From NCBI RefSeq assembly GCF_003368325.1, contig NZ_CP031466.1, positions 2,294,001 through 2,358,000 of the forward strand: a stretch of 64,000 nt of DNA, in the 5' to 3' direction. This DNA is from Paraburkholderia caffeinilytica. GTDB taxonomy: Bacteria; Pseudomonadota; Gammaproteobacteria; Burkholderiales; Burkholderiaceae. Below are positions 44,694 through 53,202 of this stretch, piece after piece (the stretch's first letter is position 1; each line of letters opens with the position of its first letter). Both the position numbers and the translations under genes were made by a program. The notes below the pieces were generated by a model. The model saw only the letters and a program-made list of their open reading frames with translations. It was not told the origin of the DNA and did not search any database.

Positions 44694-44717
44694 GCGAGGT
44701 GCCCGGGGGCACCTCGC
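44694..44717. terminator. Perfect stem-loop after the glycine-rich protein gene
   Basis: GCGAGGTGCCC and GGGCACCTCGC pair over eleven bases with almost no loop, nine bases after the stop codon. No thymine tract follows, so it may work with Rho or protect the transcript end. Confidence 0.5.
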
Positions 44718-44860
44718 ACGCGGCCTCGTGGGTGCAAGAGAAAGAACCGCTGGACCTGACTCGCATCACAGCTTCACACCGTCAGGCCCGGCGCATGTAC
44801 GCGAGGCGCCCTCCTGGAATCGTTACAATGCCCGCATGAATTCCCCCCCAACTGAATCGA

Positions 44861-45574
44861 ATGCGAGACATGCTGACCTCCTATTACTGGAGTGACGACG
44901 CCATCCGCAGTCGAAGCGTGAGCGGCATCGTGCTATCCGGCACGGTCGACGTCCCTGTGCCCCCTGCGCGTCTGCTTGCGGATTGGGACCGGGAGATATC
45001 GTCGCATCTGCTCCTGGAACCCGGAGACGTCGAGCCGATGCCTTTGCCGCGAGCGCGGGCGCGCTGGCCCGACTACACACGCTGCGTGCAGGCCGTGTCC
45101 GATTGGACGCGCGCGCTTGGACTGCCCGAGGTGCTCGCCGCCAGCGACGTAGCCCTCATGGCCTGCCGCGGCGCGAGGTACCACCACGACGGTGCGCAAT
45201 ATGGCGATGCGGCCTTCTGCAATCTCTTCATGAGCGAGGACAGGGGCCTGGACTTGCATTTCCCCGCTTTGGGCCGGCGCATTCCTCTAACCCGGGGAAC
45301 GGTTGTGATATTCGATACTGGCCAGCCTCATGGCGTCATTCAGCGCGGCAGCAGTGGTTTCAATGCAGCCGACTTCGCGCCGGAGCAGGATTGCATCCAG
45401 ATATTCCTGACCTGGGAGCTCCCCATCGAAAATGCCCATGTTGGGCACGCGCTTAAGGTCGCCTTCGACGTTGCCCCTTCGACGTCGTCGCAACCGGATA
45501 CGGAGCAAGTCCAGTTGAACGGTGAACCGGTCAATGTGTGCCCGGATTCCGGTCGTTGGCGCCGGGCTGACTAG
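44861..45574 (+). CDS. Hypothetical protein with a 2-oxoglutarate/iron-oxygenase-like core
   Basis: The 237-residue protein has the pattern CRGARYHHDGAQYGDAAFCN, then LTRGTVVIFDTGQPHGVIQR. The HHD and the later PH resemble the two histidines and acid of Fe(II)/2-oxoglutarate oxygenases, here in a jelly-roll-like context. A following arginine could hold the cosubstrate. I do not recognise a characterised homologue and cannot assign a substrate. An alternative start three codons downstream is possible. It lies upstream of ppnP in the same direction, 192 bases away. Confidence 0.68.
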   Translation: MRDMLTSYYWSDDAIRSRSVSGIVLSGTVDVPVPPARLLADWDREISSHLLLEPGDVEPMPLPRARARWPDYTRCVQAVSDWTRALGLPEVLAASDVALMACRGARYHHDGAQYGDAAFCNLFMSEDRGLDLHFPALGRRIPLTRGTVVIFDTGQPHGVIQRGSSGFNAADFAPEQDCIQIFLTWELPIENAHVGHALKVAFDVAPSTSSQPDTEQVQLNGEPVNVCPDSGRWRRAD

Positions 45575-45766
45575 CCGCCGGGATCGCATCGCGGTCTTGC
45601 TCTGACAGACGCGAGGATTACCGGCCGGCGTCGCCGGGCGCCTGTATGATGGCGGGCTTGCGCTGGACCGAAAGCCCGTGCGGGCGGTCCGCGCATATCG
45701 CGCAGCGCCCGCTGCCGCTACGCAGCGCGAACGCCTCCATTCACGATGACCCAAAGGAAGACCGCC

Positions 45767-46087
45767 ATGACGGCCACAACGCAATTCGATCAGGTTTCCG
45801 TTATCAAACGCGCCAACGTCTACTTCGACGGCAAGTGTGTCTCGCACACCGTTCTCTTCGCGGACGGCACGCGCAAGACGCTCGGCGTGATCCTTCCCGG
45901 CGCGCTCAACTTCGGCACCGACGCGCCGGAGCTCATGGAAGTGCAAGCCGGCCAATGCCGCATCCGCCTCGAAGGCAGCGACGAATGGAAGACGTATGGC
46001 GCGGGCGAGTCGTTCTCGGTGCCCGGCAAGAGCCGCTTCGATATCGACGTGATCGAAACGCTCGACTACATCTGCAGCTACCTGTAA
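45767..46087 (+). CDS. ppnP: Pyrimidine/purine nucleoside phosphorylase PpnP
   Basis: The 106-residue single-domain cupin has [20 protein letters not shown], then [20 protein letters not shown] and [20 protein letters not shown], the DUF1255/PpnP signature. PpnP splits nucleosides with phosphate to free base and ribose-1-phosphate. AAAGGAAG lies before the ATG at 45767; an in-frame ATG seven codons upstream is less well placed. No neighbouring gene suggests an operon. Confidence 0.92.
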   Translation: MTATTQFDQVSVIKRANVYFDGKCVSHTVLFADGTRKTLGVILPGALNFGTDAPELMEVQAGQCRIRLEGSDEWKTYGAGESFSVPGKSRFDIDVIETLDYICSYL

Positions 46088-46647
46088 AGACGAACGGGTG
46101 CCGGGTTACCTCTCCGGCACCCTCACGCACTCTTCCATCAACATCCGCGCAATCCGGTTCGCTGGCAAGATTGCCGTGCTGACGGATAATCCTCGACTCG
46201 CATCCGACAATTTTTAAGCAGGGCATCCGTTCTATCCGGCATACGGGAGCATTGCCCTTTTATTTCGGAATACTTCAGAAGCCGCGATCTTCATCTGCGC
46301 AAGTTCGGACTGAACGCGAGTCACGACCGTTACTGACGAACGCTCACTGCCGGCTTCCACGAAAGACCGCTTCGGGCCAGTTTATGCGTATCGCATCGGA
46401 CTCTATCCGGCCACCTTCGGATAGTCGCGAGCCCGGCTGATCACGATGCCACCGCTCAAATGCCGCTGGGCATTCGCACATCTATCAGCTTTCACGCCTG
46501 GAGCAGCGTCAAATGCCGCAGTGCGAACTGATCATCTTTCAATTTCATGAGCATCTGGTCGCTCAATCTGCTAGTCTTTGAACCGCATCGGCTGTCTGCA
46601 GCATCCTCTCGATTTGGTTCTTTTGAAGTCCATAAGGAGGCAAGCGC
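46088..46647. other. 560-base intergenic region upstream of the alkylsulfatase
   Basis: No supported gene was found on either strand. It ends with ATAAGGAGGCAAGCGC, the strong ribosome binding site for the alkylsulfatase, and presumably holds its promoter. Confidence 0.5.
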
Positions 46648-48702
46648 ATGTCAATCGAAGACAACCCCTCGTCGCCCAACAAACGCAGGCAATTTCTCCG
46701 CGGCGTAGCCACGGTAAGTATGGCTACAGGGGCAGGCAGTCTGATCGGCGACGCGTTCGCCCAAGCCACGCATGGCACGCCACCCAGTGGCATCGGCCCA
46801 AAGCCGCCAACGGAGGCAACGCGTCAGGTCAACGAGGCCTATGCCAGGTTTCTCGCTTTCGACGACACCGTCGACTTTCAGGACGCCAGCCGCGGGCTTG
46901 TCGCTACCCTGCCGGGTAGCGGCGCCATTCCAGGCACTCACGGCGGTGCGGCGTGGGATTTGGGGCAGTTCGCGTTCGTCGCTGGCGGCCCTGAAAACAA
47001 CTCGCCGGCTTCCGTGAATCCGAGCCTTTGGCGCAACGCAAAACTCAACATGAATCACGGGTTGTTCGAAGTCGTGGACGGTATATGGCAGGTCCGAGGC
47101 TACGACCTCTCCGTGATGACTATCATTCGAGGCGATACTGGCTGGATCGTGATCGATCCGTTGACCACCGCCGACGTATCTAGCGTAGTCTGGAAACAGC
47201 TCGTCGTTCCGCATCTCGGTGACAAACCGATCACGAACGTCATCTATACGCACAGCCACGCTGATCACTACGGTGGCATTCGGGGCATCGTCGACGAAGC
47301 CGATCTGAAAGCCGGCAAGGTAAATATATATGCTCCTGCGGGATTTACGGAAGCCGCGGTCGGGGAGAACGTCATCGCGGGCAATGCGATGGGGCGTCGG
47401 GCAAGTTACATGTACGGCATGTTGCTGCCGCGGAGCACGGTCGGCATCGTCGACGGCGGACTGGGCAAGACTTCGTCGAATGGCAATATCACGTTGCTCG
47501 TACCCACGCACTTCGCTGAAAAGACCGGCGAGAAGCTAACAATCGATGGCGTGGAAGTTATCGTTCTGATGGCGCCCGAATCCGAAGCGCCGTCGGAATT
47601 CATGTTCTTCCTGCCAAAGTTCAAGGCATTCTGTGCTTCGGAAGACGCGACCCATACGCTGCACAACCTGTACACGTTGCGCGGCGCAAAAGTTCGCGAT
47701 GCCTTGTTGTGGTCGAAGTATCTGCAGGCCGCGATCGATATGTTTGGGCCCGACATGGAGGTGCTATTTGCATCGCACTACTGGCCAACATGGGGCAACG
47801 ACCGGATACTGCCGTTCCTCGGCGCGCAACGCGATATGTACCGCTACCTTCACGATCAAACGATGCGCCTTGCGAACACCGGGTACACGCCGCTCGAAAT
47901 CGCCGAGACGCTCCGGCTTCCTGACAGCCTGAGTCGGCGGTGGTACTGCCGTAGCTACTACGGCACGGTCTATCACGACATCGTTGCGCAATACAATTTA
48001 CGCCTCGGCTTTTTTGATGGAGTGCCCGCGAACCTTCACCGGCTTCCACCGGCCGAGAACGGCAAGCACTATGTCGAATTCATGGGAGGCCCGGCAGCCG
48101 TCCTGCACAAGGCTCAGACTTACTACGACAAGGGCGACTACCGTTGGGTGGCCGAGGTCGTGAACCATGTCGTGTTCAGCGATCCGCAAAATACAGCCGC
48201 AAAACATATGCTGGCAGACGCGTATGAACAATTGGGCTATCAGTCGGAATCGGCAAGTTGGCGCAACTTCTATCTCACCGGTGCCATGGAGCTTCGTAAC
48301 GGCGTTCATAAAGTTCCAATTGGCAGCCCACAAAACCCGGACACCATCAGGGCGATGCCGCTTGACCTGTTCCTCGACTATCAAGGGGTCCGCCTGAACG
48401 GACAGCGAGCTGCGGGAAAAACCATCGAGTTCAATCTGGTCTTGACTGACACAAACGAAAGCTACGCGATTGGCGTCGAAAATAGCGCGCTGCACTACTC
48501 GAAAAGTCGAACGTCGAAATCAGCGGACGCGTCGTTGACCATGACGCGCGCCGATCTGAACGACGTGATGCTGGGCACAACCACCATGCCCAATCTGGTG
48601 ACGTCCGGCAAAGCGAAGATCGCAGGCAACGCGCAGAAGCTCGGCGAGTTCGTTACCTGGCTCGATAATTTCGACTTCTTCTTCAATATCGTCACGCCGT
48701 AA
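46648..48702 (+). CDS. Tat-exported alkylsulfatase (metallo-beta-lactamase fold)
   Basis: The 684-residue protein has a twin-arginine signal (KRRQFLRGVATVSMATGAG, cleaved near FAQA). A metallo-beta-lactamase domain follows with the zinc motif THSHADHYGG at residues 201-210, and the later EDATHTLHNLYTLRGAKVRD and LFASHYWPTWG regions of the SdsA1 family. The C-terminal third holds the dimerisation helices and an SCP2-like domain (TTMPNLVTSGKAKIAGN). SdsA-type enzymes hydrolyse alkyl sulfates such as dodecyl sulfate to alcohol and sulfate. A strong ribosome binding site precedes it and a small hypothetical gene follows. Confidence 0.95.
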   Translation: MSIEDNPSSPNKRRQFLRGVATVSMATGAGSLIGDAFAQATHGTPPSGIGPKPPTEATRQVNEAYARFLAFDDTVDFQDASRGLVATLPGSGAIPGTHGGAAWDLGQFAFVAGGPENNSPASVNPSLWRNAKLNMNHGLFEVVDGIWQVRGYDLSVMTIIRGDTGWIVIDPLTTADVSSVVWKQLVVPHLGDKPITNVIYTHSHADHYGGIRGIVDEADLKAGKVNIYAPAGFTEAAVGENVIAGNAMGRRASYMYGMLLPRSTVGIVDGGLGKTSSNGNITLLVPTHFAEKTGEKLTIDGVEVIVLMAPESEAPSEFMFFLPKFKAFCASEDATHTLHNLYTLRGAKVRDALLWSKYLQAAIDMFGPDMEVLFASHYWPTWGNDRILPFLGAQRDMYRYLHDQTMRLANTGYTPLEIAETLRLPDSLSRRWYCRSYYGTVYHDIVAQYNLRLGFFDGVPANLHRLPPAENGKHYVEFMGGPAAVLHKAQTYYDKGDYRWVAEVVNHVVFSDPQNTAAKHMLADAYEQLGYQSESASWRNFYLTGAMELRNGVHKVPIGSPQNPDTIRAMPLDLFLDYQGVRLNGQRAAGKTIEFNLVLTDTNESYAIGVENSALHYSKSRTSKSADASLTMTRADLNDVMLGTTTMPNLVTSGKAKIAGNAQKLGEFVTWLDNFDFFFNIVTP

Positions 48703-48731
48703 AGAAGCACGGCTTGGGGAGATCGACAATC

Positions 48732-49253
48732 GTGTGTGCAATCTGCAACTTCAAGATGGAATTCGATATTGGCCATCCTCAAGCTCTGGCAGTGGCCGTT
48801 GCCACCCGCGCGGCCATCGAAACCGGCGTATTGAAAGAGGATGTGCTCGACGGGCCACTCGCCAATGCCAAGCGGCGAGTGGCCGCAATCGACGCTCTGA
48901 AGGAGTTTCAGGATCAGCTTGAGGCAGCGGTCGAGCCGCGGGAACTGATGAAATTGCCGGATTTCTACGTTCTGCTGGTGGAAAGCGGAACGTGGGGATT
49001 CTTTCATGCAACTGAGAGTGGCTTTGACCCAGACGTCGTGCCTGAGCTGCCGAACGTCACTGCAGACAGGCAAGAGGACCGCGATGTCGTGTTGGTAGCG
49101 GCAAAGTCATCGTTGCAGACCGTGATAAAGCGAGAAATCTCTGCAGACCGCGCCTTTTCCGACGAACTGTTCGCCCTTGACGCAGGCCGTAACGACAGCG
49201 AGATGCTTCGCTCACTGATGAGCCAAACGTATCCCGAAGAGCTGATTCACTAG
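48732..49253 (+). CDS. Hypothetical protein with N-terminal CxxC
   Basis: The 173-residue protein (GTG start chosen because GGGGAG lies ten bases upstream; a TTG six codons earlier is possible) begins with a CAIC motif followed by a helical region (VAVATRAAIETGVLKEDVLD, then LANAKRRVAAIDALKEFQDQ). The acidic second half includes LPDFYVLLVESGTWGFFHAT. The family is not recognised. Stop and start spacing of 29 bases from the alkylsulfatase suggests co-transcription, so it may support that enzyme. Confidence 0.66.
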   Translation: MCAICNFKMEFDIGHPQALAVAVATRAAIETGVLKEDVLDGPLANAKRRVAAIDALKEFQDQLEAAVEPRELMKLPDFYVLLVESGTWGFFHATESGFDPDVVPELPNVTADRQEDRDVVLVAAKSSLQTVIKREISADRAFSDELFALDAGRNDSEMLRSLMSQTYPEELIH

Positions 49254-49447
49254 CGGCCCGATACGCGCAAGAGATGAGCGTACATGTCGCCGCGCCGGTA
49301 GAAATCGTTGGCTTCCCATGAAGGAACCTTCTTTCTGAAGGTGAGTTCGGGATAAGGGGCGCGCTCTACACGCGCAAATCCCGCTTCCTGCAGGCGCGCG
49401 ACGATCTGTTCGTCGCTGAATCGACTCTTACGCTTCGCCCGTCCCGG
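49254..49447 (-). pseudogene. Possible remnant of a methyltransferase-like gene
   Basis: A minus-strand frame ending at 49254 reads KSRFSDEQIVARLQEAGFAR, then VERAPYPELTFRKKVPSWEA and NDFYRRGDMYAHLL. The pattern of a helix followed by AGF and a final strand resembles the C-terminus of a class I methyltransferase. It has no start codon or upstream domain because the LysR gene takes over. The assignment is tentative. Confidence 0.35.
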
Positions 49448-49461
49448 GTAAGGTAACGAAC

Positions 49462-50385
49462 TTATCGGCTGGCAGTCTTCCGTGAGGGATCGGTCATCGC
49501 CTTGTCCAGTTTCTCCAACAGAAATTCAGCGAAGACCGCTACTGCGGGCGGCACCGGTGGGCGGCTCGTGTAGACGAGCTGCAGGCCGAGGTCGGTGCTG
49601 GCGCGCCGATAGGTCGGCAGCACGCGTACCAGTTTCCCCTGCGCGATGATTGGCTCAACGATTAACTGCGGCAGCAGCGCAATGCCTAGTCCAGCTATGC
49701 AAGCCTGCGCCAGCACTCGCATGTCGTTGACCGCGAACCGGCTGTTGATCGTCAATTCCTGACTGCCGCGCGGACCCTGCAGACGCCACGTGTTGCGCCC
49801 CTGGCGATTGGAAATCGTCAGACAGTCGTGTTCGGCCAGTTCACGCAGCGTGCGTGGTGCGGCGCGCCGTTCCAGATAAGCCGGACTCGCCGCGAGGATC
49901 ATTGCACTCGGCGCCAGCCGACGCACCTTAAGGCCGCTACGGGTCTCGATGCCCATGCGCAAGGCCAGATCGATGCGCTCGGCGATCAGATCGGAAGGCG
50001 CATCGTCGAGCAGAAAGTCGATGCTGATGTTTGGATAACGCACGTAGAACTCGACCAACCATTCCATGCGAAAGAATTCGAACAGGCCGGCCATCGCGGT
50101 GACGCGAACCGAGCCGGACGGCGCCTGCTCATCTGCATGGCGTCGCTCGATCTCGAGGATCTGATCAAGCGCGGGCGCATAGCGCTCGAACAGCGCCTGA
50201 CCTTCGGTGCTCGGCGCAAGCTTGCGAGTGGAGCGATGCAACAGGCGTGTGCCGAGTTGCCCTTCGAGTTGATCGATGCGCCGGCTCAGCGTATTTGCCG
50301 GCATGCGCAGGCGCCGCGCCGCCTCGGAGAAGCTGCCGGCGCGGACGACCTGGACGAACATCGCCAGATCATTCAGATCGAGCAT
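49462..50385 (-). CDS. LysR family transcriptional regulator
   Basis: The 307-residue protein has an N-terminal winged helix (DLAMFVQVVRAGSFSEAARR, then LRMPANTLSRRIDQLEGQLG) and a periplasmic-binding-like effector domain (IDLALRMGIETRSGLKVRRL, NDMRVLAQACIAGLGIALLP). It is divergent from an NmrA-family gene, the classic layout in which a LysR protein activates its neighbour. GGATT-N5-AATCC (50403-50417), a LysR-box-like element, lies 18 bases upstream of its start. Confidence 0.93.
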   Translation of the reverse strand: MLDLNDLAMFVQVVRAGSFSEAARRLRMPANTLSRRIDQLEGQLGTRLLHRSTRKLAPSTEGQALFERYAPALDQILEIERRHADEQAPSGSVRVTAMAGLFEFFRMEWLVEFYVRYPNISIDFLLDDAPSDLIAERIDLALRMGIETRSGLKVRRLAPSAMILAASPAYLERRAAPRTLRELAEHDCLTISNRQGRNTWRLQGPRGSQELTINSRFAVNDMRVLAQACIAGLGIALLPQLIVEPIIAQGKLVRVLPTYRRASTDLGLQLVYTSRPPVPPAVAVFAEFLLEKLDKAMTDPSRKTASR

Positions 50386-50402
50386 GACATTCCTCCAAAA
50401 AT

Positions 50403-50417
50403 GGATTAATCAAATCC
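50403..50417. promoter_or_regulatory. LysR-box-like inverted repeat GGATT-N5-AATCC
   Basis: Five-base arms around AATCA immediately upstream of the lysR start, with AATCC-like half-sites nearby (GAATTTAATCC at about 50441). This fits a T-N11-A type box, though it is short. Confidence 0.35.
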
Positions 50418-50490
50418 TATTTTACCGTCTAGTGTGAAGCGAATTTAATCCCCATACTTGATGCGTCATGCAGGAGGCGGCCGTGAAAAG

Positions 50491-50637
50491 TCATTCTCCC
50501 GCTCCAAGGTGGCGTTGCATCGCCCTATGCCGCGCACGGTCGTCGGCAATCTGACGATGCACGGCGTGATCAGGCCGCTGACGCTGAATATCGATTCGCT
50601 CAAGTGCATGCCGCATCCGATGCTCAAGCGCGAAGTA
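50491..50637 (+). pseudogene. Remnant of a YceI-family gene
   Basis: The plus-strand frame reads FSRSKV, then [20 protein letters not shown] and [13 protein letters not shown], matching the central part of YceI-like isoprenoid-binding proteins ([12 protein letters not shown] and [12 protein letters not shown]). Only about 50 residues remain, with no start or C-terminus. It sits in the promoter gap of the NmrA gene and may have supplied part of it. Confidence 0.65.
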
Positions 50638-50662
50638 ACAAAATACTTATTGGAGAACAACC

Positions 50663-51568
50663 ATGTCGAGCACCCAGAAGCTCATCGCCGTCGTCGGCGC
50701 AACCGGTCAGCAAGGTGGCGCAGTTGTGCGCGCGCTGCAGGCGAGCGGTCAATTCAAAGTGCGCGCGTTGACGCGCAATCCGGACAGGCATCCGGAGCTG
50801 GCCGACGAAGTCGCTCTGGCGGATTTCAATCGTCCGGAAACGCTTAAGGCCGCCTTTACCGGAGCACATGGCGCGTTCCTGGTCACCAATTCCTGGGAAG
50901 CCCAGGCAGACGAACACAAGCAGGCGCTCGCGGCCGTCAACGCGGCGAAAGACGCCGGCGTGCAGCACGTCATCTGGTCGACGCTTCCCAATGTGGAGAC
51001 GATCAGCGGCGGCGCGATCAATGTCCCGCATTTCACGGCCAAGGCGAAAGTCGAATCGATCGTCAGCGAAGCCGGATTTGCGTACCACACGTTCGTGATC
51101 GCGCCGTTCTATTACCAAAACCTGATCGGCCTGATGGCTCCGCAGAAACAGGCGGACGGCACCGTGGGTTGGGTGCTGCCGCTTGATCCGGAGCGGCGCG
51201 TGATCCATATGGGCGACATCACTGAGCTTGGTCGCCTCGTGGCCGGCGCGTTCGCACAGCCGGAACTCGCGGGGAGCGGCGAACATTTGGCGCTGGTCGG
51301 CGATTTCCTGAGCTTCAACGAGATCGTCGCCACTCTGAATCAACAAGGAAACACGCTCTCGTTCAAGCAAGTCCCGCGCGAGGTTTTTGCCGGTTGGTTT
51401 CCGCACGCCGACGGTATCGCGGCGATGCTCGCCTACTTCGAAGCGCACACGTATCTCGGCTCGGATTCACGCGACGCAATCGCGCTCGCCAACAAGGTCG
51501 CCGGCCAGCAGCCGACGACGTTTGCCGCGTGGGCGAAAGCGAACTTCGCGATCCCGGCAGCCACCTGA
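50663..51568 (+). CDS. NmrA family NAD(P)-binding protein
   Basis: The 301-residue protein has the atypical-SDR dinucleotide motif [20 protein letters not shown] near residue 10. NmrA-like features follow ([36 protein letters not shown] loop, [20 protein letters not shown]). The YxxxK catalytic pair of classical SDRs is absent, which suits redox sensing or a small reductase role. GGAG precedes the ATG. The divergent LysR protein is the probable regulator. Confidence 0.9.
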   Translation: MSSTQKLIAVVGATGQQGGAVVRALQASGQFKVRALTRNPDRHPELADEVALADFNRPETLKAAFTGAHGAFLVTNSWEAQADEHKQALAAVNAAKDAGVQHVIWSTLPNVETISGGAINVPHFTAKAKVESIVSEAGFAYHTFVIAPFYYQNLIGLMAPQKQADGTVGWVLPLDPERRVIHMGDITELGRLVAGAFAQPELAGSGEHLALVGDFLSFNEIVATLNQQGNTLSFKQVPREVFAGWFPHADGIAAMLAYFEAHTYLGSDSRDAIALANKVAGQQPTTFAAWAKANFAIPAAT

Positions 51569-51586
51569 ACGAGGTGATTAAGCCGT

Positions 51587-51835
51587 TCAGGCGGCCCACC
51601 TATCACCAGTCATTGAAGGACGCGCGATCCGGGGCGGAAATACGCACCAGCAGCCGTCGTCGTGCCGAAAGAAAAAGATTGCGCGCGGGCCGCTCGGCGC
51701 CGATGCCTCGACGTGCACATAGCGTCTCCTGTCTTCGCGCATATGCCCAAACTGAATGACGCGAATGTGCGTGTGCGGGGCAGGCGCAAGCCACTTTTCC
51801 ACCAGGTAACGCAAGGACTTCTCGGCGGTATTCAT
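51587..51835 (-). CDS. Hypothetical protein (82 residues)
   Basis: The small protein begins MNTAEKSLRYLVEKWLAPAP, then HIRVIQFGHMREDRRRYVHV and FFFRHDDGCWCVFPPR. AAGGAG lies seven bases before the ATG at 51835, and two earlier in-frame ATGs lack suitable spacing. The compact mixed alpha/beta layout suggests a folded domain. The family is not recognised. It converges with the NmrA gene 18 bases away. Confidence 0.72.
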   Translation of the reverse strand: MNTAEKSLRYLVEKWLAPAPHTHIRVIQFGHMREDRRRYVHVEASAPSGPRAIFFFRHDDGCWCVFPPRIARPSMTGDRWAA

Positions 51836-52170
51836 GGTCATCTCCTTCGATCGCCTACCCCTCACCCGGCCGGAGACTCAAGTGCCGCGAACCGAGCCTA
51901 TGCGACGGGGATGATCAGAGCGTAGACCCGGCTTTCGATTTACGATAGTTAATGTTTTTAACATTTATGATAATGTTTAATTTATATATCGTTCATCTCG
52001 AGCAACCGGGACACCGCGCACCGGTCAGGCCGCATGACCTTTGGAAATGAAACTGCGCCAGCGCGGTCGTTCAGGTCCCGCGGGTTCGAAGCACGGACCC
52101 ATACCATCGACGGCCAACGCCGGCGCCGTGACGATCAGACGCCCTCCTCTCAAACCGGGCAATGCCCAGG
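51836..52170. other. AT-rich promoter gap
   Basis: About 335 bases upstream of the 82-residue protein gene (leftward) and downstream of the O-methyltransferase. It contains the AT-rich inverted repeat at 51951-51965. No coding sequence is supported. Confidence 0.5.
51951..51965. promoter_or_regulatory. AT-rich inverted repeat AATGTT-TTT-AACATT
   Basis: Perfect six-base arms with further AATGTTTAA half-sites up to 51980. It lies about 115 bases upstream of the small hypothetical gene and may be a regulator site or part of its promoter. Confidence 0.4.
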
Positions 52171-52839
52171 CTACGCGGAAACGACGGTGATGGAAAAACC
52201 ATCCCAGCCTTTCGACCCGACGGTTTGAATCGCAGTTGTCGACAGTTGAGGATTGGCCGCAAGCAGATCGAAATATCGCCGAACGCCAATGACGTCGGGA
52301 TCACTATTGCCAACGTCCGCGACCTTACCTTTTCGCACGACGTTGTCGCCAATAATCACGGTTCCGGGTCGCGACAGTTGAAGAGACAATCGGAGATAGT
52401 CGGGATTGCTTTCTTTATCCGCGTCGATGAATACCAGGTCGAAGGGTTCCGCCTTCTCTTCAATCAGGCGCTCCAGGCTTTGGAATGCCGTTCCAAGAAC
52501 GATTGAAACAACGTTTGATAACCCGGCGAATTCGATATTTTTTCGGGCAAGATTCGCATATGCCGCGTTCGATTCCAGCGATATCAACGCACCATCCGAT
52601 GGCAGAGCCCGGGCCAGCCAAATCGTGCTATAACCCCCAAGCGTTCCGATTTCGAGAATCCGGCGCGCACCACGTATTTTTGCTAACAGATGAAGAAACT
52701 TCCCTTGATTAGGCGCAACGTTGATTGAGGGTAAATCCGCCTCCGCGCTGGAGACGAGGGTGGCATCCAATGCCGGGTCGGACGGCACCAGCTGGCGTGA
52801 GAAATACTCGTCCACGGTACTCCACTGTTCCTGACTCAT
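52171..52839 (-). CDS. O-methyltransferase (family 3, caffeoyl-CoA/catechol type)
   Basis: The 222-residue protein has the SAM motif ILEIGTLGGYSTIWLARALP, the acidic ISLESNAAYANLARKNIEFA and the metal-binding motif FDLVFIDADKESNPDYLRLS followed by IIGDNVVRKG. These mark cation-dependent methyltransferases that modify catechol-like hydroxyls. AAGGG lies seven bases before the ATG at 52839. It stands alone and the substrate is unknown. Confidence 0.91.
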   Translation of the reverse strand: MSQEQWSTVDEYFSRQLVPSDPALDATLVSSAEADLPSINVAPNQGKFLHLLAKIRGARRILEIGTLGGYSTIWLARALPSDGALISLESNAAYANLARKNIEFAGLSNVVSIVLGTAFQSLERLIEEKAEPFDLVFIDADKESNPDYLRLSLQLSRPGTVIIGDNVVRKGKVADVGNSDPDVIGVRRYFDLLAANPQLSTTAIQTVGSKGWDGFSITVVSA

Positions 52840-53202
52840 TTCGAACCCTTCTTCCATCTATCGGGAAGGGAATTTTAAGCCCGTGAATCCGTTAGTCTTA
52901 TGAAAAATCCGGCTTTGCTTATTAAATCCTGGGTGGGAAGTTACGCCGCCTCCGCCAGTTGAACGACCGTTTTGTGGACTATCGAGCAGCCGCCGTGGGT
53001 CGACCACTGAAGTTCGCCGCCGAACGGCGTTCGACCGGAAACGGCCGTTCGTGTCGAGCGGCGCAACGCGGACTCCGGCCTCGGCTACCTCGGCGGAGCG
53101 GCGGACGCTATCGCCGCGTTTAGACCGGCGAACGGGCGCCAGCGCACAAACATTCGCATCCGAAAGTCATATACTGGTTCGGTCTGCCTGCTGGACGAAG
53201 CC
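52840..53202. other. Intergenic region before the reductase fusion gene
   Basis: About 360 bases separate the O-methyltransferase (leftward) from the cNMP-binding reductase (rightward) and must hold both promoters. No gene, clear repeat or RNA element was recognised. Confidence 0.45.
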
